Shown: one piece after another, positions 54,770 to 63,607 of the stretch
How the letters are laid out: every line of letters starts with the position of its first letter
Position numbering within the stretch: the first letter of the stretch is position 1
Assembly (NCBI RefSeq): GCF_003337715.1
Contig: NZ_QPIX01000002.1
Span: forward strand, 124,001 to 188,000
Length of the DNA stretch: 64,000 bases
Reading direction: 5' to 3'
DNA from: Ciceribacter lividus
GTDB taxonomy: Bacteria; Pseudomonadota; Alphaproteobacteria; Rhizobiales; Rhizobiaceae
Notes under the pieces: generated by a model
Seen by the model: only the letters and a program-made list of their open reading frames with translations
What the model was told of the DNA's origin: nothing
Databases searched by the model: none
Position numbers and translations under genes: made by a program

Positions 54770-56890
54770 ATGAACTTAGCGAGCCCCATCCGAACCCGTT
54801 CCGTCGGTCATACGGCCTGTCCGCACGACTGTCCATCCACCTGCGCGCTCGACGTCGATATCGACGAAAACGGCCGCATCGGACGCGTCCGCGGGGCCGC
54901 CGACAACGATTACACCGCCGGCGTCATCTGCGCCAAGGTCGCCCGCTACGCCGAGCGGCTCTACCATCCGGAACGGCTGCTGACGCCGAAGCGGCGCAAG
55001 GGCGGCAAGGGCGAGGGCGCCTGGCAGGAGGTTTCCTGGGACGAGGCGCTCGACGAGATCGCCGACGCCTTCGTCAAGGCCGAGCAGGCGTACGGCAGCG
55101 AGGCGGTCTGGCCCTATTTCTACGCCGGCACGATGGGGCAGGTGCAGCGCGACTCGATCGAGCGCCTGCGCCATGCCAAGCGCTATTCCGGCTTCATGGG
55201 CACGATCTGCACCAACATAGCGTGGACCGGCTATGTGATGGGCACCGGGGCGCTGCGCGGCGTCGATCCGCGCGAGATGGCGAAGGCCGATTGCGTCGTC
55301 ATATGGGGCACCAATGCGGTCGCCACCCAGGTCAACGTGATGACGCACGCGACCCGCGCCCGCAAGGAGCGCGGCGCCAAGATCGTCGTCGTCGACGTCT
55401 ACGACAATCCGACGATGAAGCAGGCGGATCTCGGCCTCGTTCTTCGGTCCGGAACCGATGCGGCGCTTGCCTGCGCGGTCATGCACATCGCCTTCCGCGA
55501 CGGTCATGCCGATCGCGCTTACATGGATAAGTTCACCGACGATCCGGCGGGGCTGGAGGCGCATCTCGAAACCCGCACGCCTGAATGGGCGGCAGCGATC
55601 ACGGGACTGTCGGTCGAGGAGATCGAGGCCTTCGCGCGGCTCGTCGGCACGACGAAGAAGACCTTCTTCCGGCTGGGCTACGGCTTTGCCCGCAGCCGCA
55701 ACGGTGTTGCCTCCATGCACGCGGCGCTCAGCGTTCCGACGGTGCTCGGCAGCTGGCAGTACGAGGGCGGCGGCGCCTTCCACAACAACGGCGACATCTT
55801 CCGTCTGAACAAGGCGGAACTGACGGGCGCCTCCTATCTCGATCCCGATGTCCGCGTCCTCGACCAGTCGCAGATCGGCCGGGTGCTGACCGGCGACGCG
55901 GAGGCGCTGCGCCACCGCGGACCGGTGACGGCGCTCCTGATCCAGAACACCAATCCGGCCAATGTCGCGCCGGAACAGCGCCTCGTGAAGCGCGGCTTCC
56001 TGCGCGATGACCTGTTCGTTGCAGTCCACGAGCAGTTCATGACCGAGACGGCCGAGCTTGCCGACATCGTGCTGCCGGCCACCATGTTCGTCGAGCACGA
56101 CGACATCTACCGTGCCGGCGGGCAGAGCCATATCCTGCTCGGGCCGAAGCTCGTCGAGCCGCCGGCGACGGTGCGCACCAATCTCTTCGTGATCGAGGAA
56201 CTCGCCAAACGTCTCGGCGTCGCCGACCGTCCGGGCTTCGGCCTGACGGAGCGCGAGCATATCGACCACATACTGGAGGCGAGTGGCAAGCCGGGCCTCG
56301 ATGTGCTGGTCGAAGAGAAGTGGCTGGACTGCCAACCCTCCTTCGAGGACGCGCATTTCCTGAACGGCTTCGGCTATCCCGACGGCAAGTTCCGCTTCCG
56401 CCCCGACTGGGCAGGGGCTCCGGCACCGAACCGGCCGCCGGCTTCCGTCGGCATTCTCGGGCCGGTCGAGCGGCTGCCGGCCTTTCCGGACCAGGTGGAC
56501 CTCATCGAGGTGGCGGATGCCGGGCATCCCTTCCGCCTTGCCACCTCGCCGGCGCGCAATTTCCTGAATTCGAGCTTCTCCGAGACCCGCACCTCGATCG
56601 AGAAGGAGGGCAGGCCGGAGGTGATGATCAATCCGTCCGACGCCGCCCGGCTCGGCATAGCGGCCGGCGATCTTGTCCGCATCGGCAACGGGCGTGGCGA
56701 GGTGCGTATCCACGCCCGTGTGACGGAGGCCGTGAAGCCGGGCGTGCTGGTGGCCGAGGGGCTCTGGCCGAACAAGGCGCATGTCGACGGCGAGGGCATC
56801 AACGTCTTGACGGGCGCCGACGTGGTCGCCCCCCATGGTGGCGCGGCCTTCCACGACAACAAGGTATGGCTCACAAAGGACGCCGCATGA
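54770..56890 (+). CDS. Molybdopterin-dependent oxidoreductase
   Basis: A 706-residue enzyme of the DMSO reductase superfamily. An N-terminal iron-sulfur site has cysteines at 17, 21, 25 and 54 in a C-x3-C-x3-C-x28-C pattern, followed by CAKVARY. The bis-MGD domains and the C-terminal Mopterin dinucleotide-binding region (FRLATSPARNFLNSSFSETRT, GVLVAEGLWPNKAHVDGEGINVLTG) follow. There is no Tat signal, so it should be cytoplasmic. The electron donor or acceptor and substrate are unknown. It overlaps a Nudix gene by four bases. Confidence 0.92.
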   Translation: MNLASPIRTRSVGHTACPHDCPSTCALDVDIDENGRIGRVRGAADNDYTAGVICAKVARYAERLYHPERLLTPKRRKGGKGEGAWQEVSWDEALDEIADAFVKAEQAYGSEAVWPYFYAGTMGQVQRDSIERLRHAKRYSGFMGTICTNIAWTGYVMGTGALRGVDPREMAKADCVVIWGTNAVATQVNVMTHATRARKERGAKIVVVDVYDNPTMKQADLGLVLRSGTDAALACAVMHIAFRDGHADRAYMDKFTDDPAGLEAHLETRTPEWAAAITGLSVEEIEAFARLVGTTKKTFFRLGYGFARSRNGVASMHAALSVPTVLGSWQYEGGGAFHNNGDIFRLNKAELTGASYLDPDVRVLDQSQIGRVLTGDAEALRHRGPVTALLIQNTNPANVAPEQRLVKRGFLRDDLFVAVHEQFMTETAELADIVLPATMFVEHDDIYRAGGQSHILLGPKLVEPPATVRTNLFVIEELAKRLGVADRPGFGLTEREHIDHILEASGKPGLDVLVEEKWLDCQPSFEDAHFLNGFGYPDGKFRFRPDWAGAPAPNRPPASVGILGPVERLPAFPDQVDLIEVADAGHPFRLATSPARNFLNSSFSETRTSIEKEGRPEVMINPSDAARLGIAAGDLVRIGNGRGEVRIHARVTEAVKPGVLVAEGLWPNKAHVDGEGINVLTGADVVAPHGGAAFHDNKVWLTKDAA

Positions 56891-57510
56891 GCAAGTTCGA
56901 CCGCACCGGGATCACCATCCGCAAGGATGAGACGCTCTGGAAGGGCTGGAGCCATCTGCGGCGCGTCACCTTCGACTATCGCCGTGACGATGGCCGTGAG
57001 ACCGAACTCGTCTGGGAGGTCTTCGACCGCGGCCGCGCCGTGGCGATTTTGCTGTTCGATCCGACGCGCGAGACGGTCGTGCTCGTGCGGCAGTTCCGCA
57101 TTCCCGTCCACCTGATGGGTGATCCGGCCTTCCTGCTGGAGGTTCCGGCCGGCGCCGTCGACGACGAGGAGCCTGAAGCGGCCGTCTGCCGCGAAGTGCT
57201 CGAGGAAACCGGTTACCGGATCGACAGGCCACGCTTTCTGTTCACCGCGTACAGCTCGCCCGGATCGCTGACGGAAAAGATCTATTTCTATGCCGCAATG
57301 GTCACCGCGGCCGACAAGGTTGCGACAGGTGGCGGCGTCGACCACGAGCACGAGGATCTGGAACTCTCGGAGGTTGCGCTTGACGAGGCGCTCGAAATGA
57401 TCGGGACGGGCGCGATCTGCGACGCCAAGACGATCATGCTGCTGCAATGGGCGGCGCTGAACCGGGAAAGTCTGGTCGGGGCAGCGGCGTTGCAGGCTCA
57501 GGAGGGCTAG
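56887..57510 (+). CDS. Nudix hydrolase, ADP-ribose pyrophosphatase-like
   Basis: A 207-residue protein. The Nudix box spans residues 89-110 (GAVDDEEPEAAVCREVLEETGY), with the catalytic REVLEE; it has one residue fewer than the canonical 23-residue spacing in its loop. The upstream strands (LLFDPTRETVVLVRQFRIP) and the LTEKIYFYAA after the box match the AdpP/NudK/YffH group that cleaves ADP-ribose or GDP-mannose. It begins in an ATGA overlap with the molybdopterin oxidoreductase, so coupling is clear, but the functional link is not. Confidence 0.88.
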   Translation: MSKFDRTGITIRKDETLWKGWSHLRRVTFDYRRDDGRETELVWEVFDRGRAVAILLFDPTRETVVLVRQFRIPVHLMGDPAFLLEVPAGAVDDEEPEAAVCREVLEETGYRIDRPRFLFTAYSSPGSLTEKIYFYAAMVTAADKVATGGGVDHEHEDLELSEVALDEALEMIGTGAICDAKTIMLLQWAALNRESLVGAAALQAQEG

Positions 57511-57555
57511 CAGAAAGAACAGGGGCGGAGCCTTTCGCACCGCCCCCGAGACCCG

Positions 57556-58506
57556 TCAGAACGTGCCCTTGAGGCCGAAGGAAATCGACATCGACTGGAA
57601 GGTTGCGCCGGCGGCGTCCTTTTCCGAACCCACGAGGGTGTCCGTCGTCGTGTCGTAGTACTTCATGTCGCCATAGGCGTGGAATACCTGCTGGTAGGCG
57701 CCGGAGACGTAGAGAGAGGCGCTCTCGGTCAGCGCGTAGTCGACGGAGACCTTGGCGCCGAGCATCGGGGCCACCTTCATGCTGTCATAGAAGCGCAGGT
57801 CACGCTGCCAGTGATCGTCGATGTCCTCGATGCCGAAGCTCAGGCCGCCTTCCAGGCCGCCGCTGATCGTGAACTTGCCGACCTTGTGCTCGCCGTTGAC
57901 GCTGAGGAAGCCGACCGGGATCTGCTGCTGGTAGCTGATGCCCTTTTCACCGGGCGTGAAGGTGCCGGTCAGGTCGCGGAAGAGCGGGTCGCCGCTCGAA
58001 TAGATGTAGGAGCCGCCGTATGCGGTCCACTTGACGTCCGTGTAACGGAAACCGAGACCGACGGCGAGATTGGTGCTGTCGTCGCCGTAGACGGCGCGGT
58101 CGACTTCCAGCGAGCCGCTGAAGTAATGGTCGAGCCGCGTATCGGGGTGGATGGAGCGGTCGCTCCAGTCACTGTGGGTCGCGCTCATCCAGTCGTAGTC
58201 GACCATATGGCCGTCGCCGCCGGTGCCGACGTTGAAATCGCCGCGGATGCTCCAGTTCTTGTCGAGCTGGGCGTCGGCTCCGAGGGTGAAGAGCGTGATG
58301 CCCTTGCTTTCCCAGTTGAGCTCGCTGAGCTTCTTGCCGTTGTTGTAGACGAATTCGTCGGCCTTGACGTTGGCGAGCCCGACGCCGCCGAAGATCACGA
58401 AGCTGCCGTCGGATGAGGAGAACAACGTGTCCTCTGCGAGCGCCGCAGTCGGTGCGGTGAGCAGGAGGCAGCAGGCCGCTGCCGATTTGAAGTTCCGGTA
58501 ATGCAT
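57556..58506 (-). CDS. Omptin-family outer-membrane protease (copy 1)
   Basis: A 316-residue protein with a signal peptide (cleavage near ALA-ED, residue 24). The barrel matches OmpT-type omptins: ELNWESKGITLFTLG, GDGHMVDYDWMS with Asp103 and Asp105 corresponding to the OmpT Asp83/Asp85 pair, SIHPDTRLD, and EDIDDHWQRDLRF with Asp230 and His232 corresponding to Asp210/His212. All four catalytic residues are therefore present. The last residue is Phe, normal for barrels. Omptins cut extracellular basic substrates and need LPS. Start chosen at 58506 from signal peptide and RBS (GGGGGT). Confidence 0.88.
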   Translation of the reverse strand: MHYRNFKSAAACCLLLTAPTAALAEDTLFSSSDGSFVIFGGVGLANVKADEFVYNNGKKLSELNWESKGITLFTLGADAQLDKNWSIRGDFNVGTGGDGHMVDYDWMSATHSDWSDRSIHPDTRLDHYFSGSLEVDRAVYGDDSTNLAVGLGFRYTDVKWTAYGGSYIYSSGDPLFRDLTGTFTPGEKGISYQQQIPVGFLSVNGEHKVGKFTISGGLEGGLSFGIEDIDDHWQRDLRFYDSMKVAPMLGAKVSVDYALTESASLYVSGAYQQVFHAYGDMKYYDTTTDTLVGSEKDAAGATFQSMSISFGLKGTF

Positions 58507-58541
58507 TGAAAGACCCCCACGGCTGAACATTTCGTGCATTC

Positions 58542-58571
58542 TTAATACGAGAGGAAGGCCTTTATCATCAA
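58542..58571 (-). promoter_or_regulatory. Candidate promoter of omptin copy 1
   Basis: On the minus strand TTGATG (58571-58566) and TATTAA (58547-58542) lie 18 bases apart, giving a short leader of about 30 bases to the omptin start at 58506. Confidence 0.45.
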
Positions 58572-58684
58572 CGGCTTGCAGGGGCCATATCTGGGTTTGT
58601 TGCCGTCCAAAACTGGACCTAAACCTACTTTTCGGTGGCAGACGGGACGCAACGGCCCGCTGTGGTGTGTCGTGACAGTTGCTG

Positions 58685-58712
58685 TTGACGCTCCCGCCGT
58701 GGCCGCTATCTT
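58685..58712 (+). promoter_or_regulatory. Candidate promoter of the SDR gene
   Basis: TTGACG (58685-58690) and TATCTT (58707-58712) are 16 bases apart, and the SDR start is 32 bases downstream with GGAAGGAAA as its ribosome site. Confidence 0.5.
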
Positions 58713-58744
58713 GCGGCATCTCCCTCGATCGGAAGGAAACGGTT

Positions 58745-59545
58745 ATGGCGGACGGCGCGCCGAAATGGGCTCTTGTGACGGGAGCGACGGGCGGGCTCGG
58801 CCGCGCCTTCTGCGAGGCGCTCGCCCGGCGCGGCTATAATCTCGTGGTGTCGGCAAGGCATGCGGCCCACCTCGAGGAACTCGCCGAAGCGCTTCGTTCC
58901 GGTCACGGCGTCGAGATTGCGGTCGAGCCGGCCGATCTCACTGCCATCGGTGCAGTGCAGGCTCTCAAGCGCGCCGTCGACGCGCGCGGCATCGTGATCG
59001 AGACACTGATCAACAATGCCGGCTTCGGGCTCCACGGACGCTTCCACGCCCAGCCGGCCGAGGCAGTCGGCGGCATGGTGGCGGTCAACGTCGGCGCACT
59101 CACCGAACTCACCCACGCCTTTGCCGCAGACATGGCCGAGCGTGGCGGCGGCCATGTTCTGCTGGTCGCAAGCACCGCCGCCTTCCAGCCGATTCCCGGT
59201 TATGCGGTCTATGCCGCCAGTAAGGCCTATGTGCTCTCGTTTGCGCATGCGCTGCACGAGGAACTGCGCCGGCGCAAGGTCGTCGTCACCGTGCTTTGTC
59301 CGGGACCGACGGAAACGGACTTCTGGGCGCGCGCTGGCCATATTCTGAAATGGGGCGCCCGTGCCGACCTCATGCAGCCGGAACCCGTGGTGGACGAGGG
59401 GCTTCGGGCGCTCTATGCCGGCAGGCCGGCGGTCGTCACTGGCCTTGCCAACCGCATCATGGCGTTTTCGACGCGACTTGCCCCGCGCAGCCTGCAGGCG
59501 AAGGCGGCGGAGGTCTTCATGGGATCACGCAAGAAGAAGGGGTAG
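58745..59545 (+). CDS. Short-chain dehydrogenase (SDR)
   Basis: A 266-residue classical SDR: TGATGGLGRAFCEALARRGYNLVV at the cofactor site, INNAGFGLHG, VASTAAFQPIPGYAVYAASKAYVLSF with catalytic Ser, Tyr and Lys. C-terminal VCPGPTETDFWARAG is typical of the DltE/YqjQ-like group. Substrate unknown. It is the only plus-strand gene between the two omptin copies. The ATG at 58745 has GGAAGGAAACGG upstream; a longer frame from 58679 was not used. Confidence 0.87.
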   Translation: MADGAPKWALVTGATGGLGRAFCEALARRGYNLVVSARHAAHLEELAEALRSGHGVEIAVEPADLTAIGAVQALKRAVDARGIVIETLINNAGFGLHGRFHAQPAEAVGGMVAVNVGALTELTHAFAADMAERGGGHVLLVASTAAFQPIPGYAVYAASKAYVLSFAHALHEELRRRKVVVTVLCPGPTETDFWARAGHILKWGARADLMQPEPVVDEGLRALYAGRPAVVTGLANRIMAFSTRLAPRSLQAKAAEVFMGSRKKKG

Positions 59546-59565
59546 CGCTTCGGCGTGCCTTGGCG

Positions 59566-59919
59566 TCAGGCGGAAACGAGCGTCGCGGACGGATCGCCGA
59601 AGAAGCCGGCCCGTTCGACCGTGCCGTCGGTGCGCATGTGCACCTTGCCCTCGGCGACGAGTTTCAGCGCAAGAGGATAGGTCCGGTGCTCGACGGTGAG
59701 CACGCGCGCCGCCAGGCTGTCCTCCGTATCGTCGGGAAGGATCGGCACGACGGACTGGGCGATCACCGGCCCTTCGTCCATGCCCGCGGTGACGTAGTGC
59801 ACGGTGCAGCCGCTGACGCGCATACCGGCGTCGATCGCCCGCTGATGGGTGTGCAGCCCCGGAAAAAGCGGCAGCAGGGAAGGGTGAATGTTGAGGATGC
59901 GCCCGGTGAGGCGTCGCAA
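59566..59919 (-). pseudogene. Truncated purN (C-terminal half)
   Basis: A 117-codon remnant that aligns to the second half of PurN from [21 protein letters not shown] to the end. It keeps the catalytic Asn and His of [10 protein letters not shown] and the Asp of MDEGPVI, but lacks the N-terminal half with the phosphate-binding SGGGSN region. The frame opens with TTG right after the omptin stop, with no ribosome site of its own. It is not expected to work. The intact purN lies 1.0 kb away on the same strand. Confidence 0.85.
59837..59904. repeat. 68-bp direct repeat, copy in purN remnant
   Basis: This stretch matches 61221-61288 in intact purN, same orientation, exactly 1384 bp apart, with only two mismatches (59866 and 59887). 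It encodes the catalytic [20 protein letters not shown] region. Outside it the two copies are clearly more diverged, so it stands out as a recombination or gene-conversion tract. Confidence 0.85.
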
Positions 59920-59925
59920 AACCGT

Positions 59926-60855
59926 CTAGAAGGTTCCCTTGACGCCGGCCGAGATGGTGATCGACTGGAAGTCGGCCGCCGCACCGTCCTCGAAGCTGCC
60001 GCTGGCACCCGTGACGGTGTTGCGGACATGCGTATCGCCGCGCGTCTTGAAGATTTTCTGGAAGTCGCCGCCGAGATAGACGGAAGCCGATTGCAGGATC
60101 TGGTAATCGGCGGTCACCGTCGCTCCGACCATCGGCGCGGGGTCCAGCGAGTCGGTGAAGCGCAGATTTCTCAGCCAGTGGTCGTCGATGCCCTTGTAGC
60201 TGATCGCCGCACCGCCGCGCAAAACGCCGGACAAGGTCAATGCGCCGATCCGCTGTTCGGCATTAGCGCTGAGGAAGACCGTTGGAATGCGCTGCTCGTA
60301 GCTGATACCTTTCACGCCGTCGGCAAAATTACCCACCGTGTCGTGCAGCGTGACGTCCGTGTAGATGTAGCTGCCGCCGCGCGCCGTCCATTTGACGTCG
60401 GTATAGCCGATGCCGCCGCCGACCCCGAGACGCGTCGCTCCGGTATCGACCAGCGTCTTCTCGGCTTCGAGCAAGACATTCACATAGCGATCGAGTTCGG
60501 TGTCCGGATGCAGCGACTGGTGCGTCCAGCCGGAGTAGGAGGCATCGAGCCAATCGCGGTCTTCCATGAAGCCGTCGCCGCCGAGACCGACATCGAGCCT
60601 GCCCTTCAGCTTCCAGGCATAGCCGATATCGACCTCGCCGCCGATCGTGCCGGTGATGACGCCCTTGCTCTCCCAGTCGAGCTGGCTGAGTTTGCGATCG
60701 CCATCATAGACATATTCGCCGGCCTTGAGGTTCGCCATCCCGATGCCGGCATAGTAGCGGACGGAACCCGCGGTGGCGTCCTGGGCCAGGGCAGTTGGTG
60801 CCGAAAGGCTTGTGCTGGCGAGGAGCAATGCCGACAGAAATGAAGACTTGGACAT
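59926..60855 (-). CDS. Omptin-family outer-membrane protease (copy 2)
   Basis: A 309-residue omptin. The signal peptide ends near residue 24 (ALA-QD). Catalytic residues fall in GDGFMEDRDWLD (Asp99, Asp101) and GIDDHWLRNLRF (Asp224, His226), and LSQLDWESKGV and SLHPDTELD repeat the copy 1 motifs. The two copies are homologous along their whole length (shared YTDVKWTA-GGSYIY, KGISY-QIP and the KGTF end), but are well diverged. It sits between intact purN and the purN remnant, whose reading frame starts just seven bases past its stop. Confidence 0.88.
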   Translation of the reverse strand: MSKSSFLSALLLASTSLSAPTALAQDATAGSVRYYAGIGMANLKAGEYVYDGDRKLSQLDWESKGVITGTIGGEVDIGYAWKLKGRLDVGLGGDGFMEDRDWLDASYSGWTHQSLHPDTELDRYVNVLLEAEKTLVDTGATRLGVGGGIGYTDVKWTARGGSYIYTDVTLHDTVGNFADGVKGISYEQRIPTVFLSANAEQRIGALTLSGVLRGGAAISYKGIDDHWLRNLRFTDSLDPAPMVGATVTADYQILQSASVYLGGDFQKIFKTRGDTHVRNTVTGASGSFEDGAAADFQSITISAGVKGTF

Positions 60856-60949
60856 AACCGAACCGTATCAATTGCAATAATCGCAACGGTTGCACGGCTA
60901 TGGTTAAGAGATCGCTATTGAAGCTGATCTACGGCGGCGGGATGCTGGC

Positions 60950-61606
60950 TCAGGCGCTGATCAAGCGGCCTGCCGGATCGGTCTCGGAAGAGAGCCGCTC
61001 GACGCTGCCGTCGCCGCGCATCGAAACCTTTCCAGAGGCAACGAGCTTGAGGGCCGCGGCGTAGGTCTGGTGCTCGACGGTGAGCACCCGTGCAGCCAGT
61101 GTCTCCGGCGTGTCGTCGATCAGGACCGGCACGACCGACTGGGCAATGACCGGGCCTTCGTCCATGCCTTCGGTGACGAAATGCACCGTGCACCCCGCGA
61201 CCTTCATGCCGGCATCAATTGCCCGCTGATGGGTGTGCAGCCCCGGAAAGAGCGGCAGCAGGGAAGGGTGGATGTTGAGGATGCGCCCCTCGTAGGATCG
61301 GATGAAATCGGCCGACAGAAGGCGCATGTATCCGGCGAGGCAGATCAGGTCCGGCGCGATCTCGCCGAGCTTCGCGAGGACCGCCGCCTCGTGTTCCGCC
61401 TTCCCGGCATAGAACTTGCGTTCGAAAACGAAGGTCGGAATGCCCTTCGCTTCCGCCTTGGCGAGGCCGCCGGCGGAGGCCTTGTCGGAGATCACGCCGA
61501 CGATTTCGGCGGGAAAGTCGGCGGCTTCCGTTGCCGCCAACAGCGCCATCATGTTGGAGCCGCCGCCGGAGATGAAGACGACGACGCGTTTGCGCGGGGC
61601 GGTCAT
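60950..61606 (-). CDS. purN: Phosphoribosylglycinamide formyltransferase PurN
   Basis: A 218-residue enzyme that formylates GAR with 10-formyl-THF in purine synthesis. [12 protein letters not shown] binds the ribose phosphate, and [10 protein letters not shown] (Asn, His) with MDEGPVI (Asp) supplies the catalytic triad. It is complete and intact. Its start overlaps the purM stop (ATGA). A 1384-bp direct repeat of part of this gene recurs downstream of the neighbouring omptin gene. Confidence 0.96.
   Translation of the reverse strand: MTAPRKRVVVFISGGGSNMMALLAATEAADFPAEIVGVISDKASAGGLAKAEAKGIPTFVFERKFYAGKAEHEAAVLAKLGEIAPDLICLAGYMRLLSADFIRSYEGRILNIHPSLLPLFPGLHTHQRAIDAGMKVAGCTVHFVTEGMDEGPVIAQSVVPVLIDDTPETLAARVLTVEHQTYAAALKLVASGKVSMRGDGSVERLSSETDPAGRLISA
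61221..61288. repeat. 68-bp direct repeat, copy in intact purN
   Basis: Partner of the repeat at 59837-59904 (66 of 68 identical, mismatches at 61250 and 61271). Together they bracket the omptin copy 2 gene. Confidence 0.85.
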
Positions 61607-62676
61607 AAGGCGAGCGTGCCCTTGTAGACGGTGCCGGGAGCGCCGTCGGCACGGGCGACCATGCGGCCGAGGGTGACGACCGTCTCGCCTTCGCCGGCGA
61701 GGACTTCGGCAACGCGGGCGGCGTCCGTCTCGGCGACGACCACGATCATACCGATGCCGCAGTTGAAGGTTCGCAGCATCTCGTTCTGGGCGACGCCGCC
61801 GGCCTTCGAAAGCCACGAGAAGACGGAGGGCACGCGGAAGGCGCCGAGGTCGATTTCCGCGGCAAGGTGCTTCGGCAGCACGCGCGGAATATTTTCCGGG
61901 AAGCCGCCGCCGGTGATGTGGGCGAGCGCCTTGAGTGCGCCCGTTTCGCGGATCGCCTTCAGGAGCGGCTTCACGTAGATGCGGGTCGGCGCAAGCAGCG
62001 CCCGGCCGAGGCTTACGCCTTCGGTAAACGGTGCCGGTGCGTCCCAGGAGAGGCCGGAAAGTTCGACGATCTTGCGCACCAGCGAGAAGCCGTTGGAATG
62101 GACGCCGGAGGAGGAGAGGCCGAGGATCACGTCGCCTTCGGCGATGTCGCCGGCAGGCAGGAGCTGGCCGCGTTCGGCCGCACCGACCGCGAAGCCCGCG
62201 AGGTCGTAGTCGCCGCCGGCATACATGCCGGGCATTTCGGCGGTTTCGCCGCCGATCAGCGCGCAGCCGGCTTCCCGGCAGCCGTCGGCAATGCCGCCGA
62301 CGATCGCCGCACCCTGGTCGGGATCGAGCTTGCCGGTCGCGAAATAGTCGAGGAAGAACAGCGGCTCGGCGCCTTGTACGACGAGGTCGTTGACGCACAT
62401 CGCGACGAGGTCGATGCCGACGGTGTCGTGGATGCCGGCGTCGATGGCGATCTTGAGCTTGGTGCCGACGCCGTCATTGGCGGCGACGAGGACCGGGTCC
62501 TTGAAGCCTGCGGCTTTCAGATCGAAGAGGCCGCCGAAGCCCCCGATCTCGCCGTCTGCGCCGGGGCGGCGGGTGGACCGGACGGCGGGCTTGATCTTCT
62601 CGACCAGCAGGTTGCCGGCATCGATGTCCACACCGGCGTCGCTATAGGTCAGGCCGTTCTTGCCGTTCTCGGACAT
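61603..62676 (-). CDS. purM: Phosphoribosylformylglycinamidine cyclo-ligase PurM
   Basis: A 357-residue ATP-dependent enzyme producing AIR in purine synthesis. The glycine-rich [32 protein letters not shown] and [17 protein letters not shown] motifs identify it. It starts at 62676 (a longer frame to 62856 runs into the queC leader). It heads purM-purN and is divergent from the queuosine operon. Confidence 0.97.
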   Translation of the reverse strand: MSENGKNGLTYSDAGVDIDAGNLLVEKIKPAVRSTRRPGADGEIGGFGGLFDLKAAGFKDPVLVAANDGVGTKLKIAIDAGIHDTVGIDLVAMCVNDLVVQGAEPLFFLDYFATGKLDPDQGAAIVGGIADGCREAGCALIGGETAEMPGMYAGGDYDLAGFAVGAAERGQLLPAGDIAEGDVILGLSSSGVHSNGFSLVRKIVELSGLSWDAPAPFTEGVSLGRALLAPTRIYVKPLLKAIRETGALKALAHITGGGFPENIPRVLPKHLAAEIDLGAFRVPSVFSWLSKAGGVAQNEMLRTFNCGIGMIVVVAETDAARVAEVLAGEGETVVTLGRMVARADGAPGTVYKGTLAL

Positions 62677-62855
62677 GGGGCTCTCCAATCGGGTGTCGTC
62701 GTTCTCCCGCGCAATGGCATGACCGGGCCGGGGATTCAAGGGAAATACCGGCAAATCCCGGTGAAAAAGCAGGTATGCCGGCGTCTGCGCGGCGGCGGGG
62801 GAAGATTTTCGTTCACAAACTGCCGGCCATGAGGTAAGGAGCGCGCCGTAACGCA

Positions 62856-62889
62856 TACCGGTCGCAGCCTACCCGGTCAAAACAAGGAC
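62856..62889 (+). promoter_or_regulatory. preQ1-I riboswitch
   Basis: The queC leader contains a P1 stem ACCGG (62857-62861) / CCGGT (62873-62877), a loop TCGCAGCCTAC, and a tail CAAAACAAGGAC (62878-62889). This matches the classic preQ1-I form of Thermoanaerobacter, with the core GGTCGCAG, then an AAAACAAGG tail. The loop CCT can pair with AGG of the tail, closing the pseudoknot over the Shine-Dalgarno site AAGGA (62884-62888), eight bases before the queC ATG. It should switch off translation when preQ1 is high. Confidence 0.85.
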
Positions 62890-62896
62890 GAACATA

Positions 62897-63607
62897 ATGA
62901 AAACCATCGTGGTCTGCTCCGGCGGACTGGACTCCGTTTCGCTCGCCCACAGGATCGCGGCGGAACACGAACTTCTGGCCCTCATCTCCTTCGACTATGG
63001 ACAGCGTCACCGGAAGGAGCTCGACCATGCGGCCGAATGCGCCGCCGGGCTCGGCGTGCCGCACGAGATCATCGACATTTCCGCCGTCGGCCGGCATCTG
63101 AGCGGCTCGGCGCTGACTGACTCCATCGACGTGCCGGACGGCCACTATGCCGAGGACACGATGAAGGTGACCGTCGTGCCGAACCGCAACGCCATCATGC
63201 TGGCGATCGCCTTCGGCGTCGCTGCGGCTCGCAACGCGGATGCGGTCGCCGTGGCGGTGCACGGCGGCGACCACTTCATCTACCCCGATTGTCGTCCGGG
63301 CTTCATCGACGCCTTCCAGGTGATGCAGGACGCGGCCCTCGACGGCTATGCCGCGGTGCGGCTCTACGCGCCTTACGTCAACGCCTCGAAGGCGGACATC
63401 GTCGCCGACGGTGCACGCCACGGCACGCCCTTCGAGCGGACCTGGTCCTGCTACAAGGGCGGCGAGCGCCATTGCGGCCGCTGCGGCACCTGCGTCGAGC
63501 GGCGCGAGGCCTTCCATCTCGCCGGCGTCAGCGATCCGACCGACTACGAGGACCCTGATTTCTGGGTGGCGGCGACCGGCACCTTCAGGGCGGAAGAGGT
63601 CCGCTGA
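62897..63607 (+). CDS. queC: 7-cyano-7-deazaguanine synthase QueC
   Basis: A 236-residue ATP-dependent ligase that converts CDG to preQ0 in queuosine synthesis. The PP-loop SGGLDSVSLA is at the start, and a C-terminal zinc site has cysteines in TWSCYKGGERHCGRCGTC. It is translated under the preQ1 riboswitch and is followed by queD with a one-base overlap (TGATG). Confidence 0.97.
   Translation: MKTIVVCSGGLDSVSLAHRIAAEHELLALISFDYGQRHRKELDHAAECAAGLGVPHEIIDISAVGRHLSGSALTDSIDVPDGHYAEDTMKVTVVPNRNAIMLAIAFGVAAARNADAVAVAVHGGDHFIYPDCRPGFIDAFQVMQDAALDGYAAVRLYAPYVNASKADIVADGARHGTPFERTWSCYKGGERHCGRCGTCVERREAFHLAGVSDPTDYEDPDFWVAATGTFRAEEVR

Noticed and set aside
54776..56854. A 692-codon minus-strand frame opposite the molybdopterin oxidoreductase
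   Set aside because: Antisense to a gene with clear iron-sulfur and cofactor motifs; no domain of its own.
59566..59919. purN remnant as a functional short formyltransferase
   Set aside because: It lacks the whole phosphate-binding N-terminal half and has no ribosome site.
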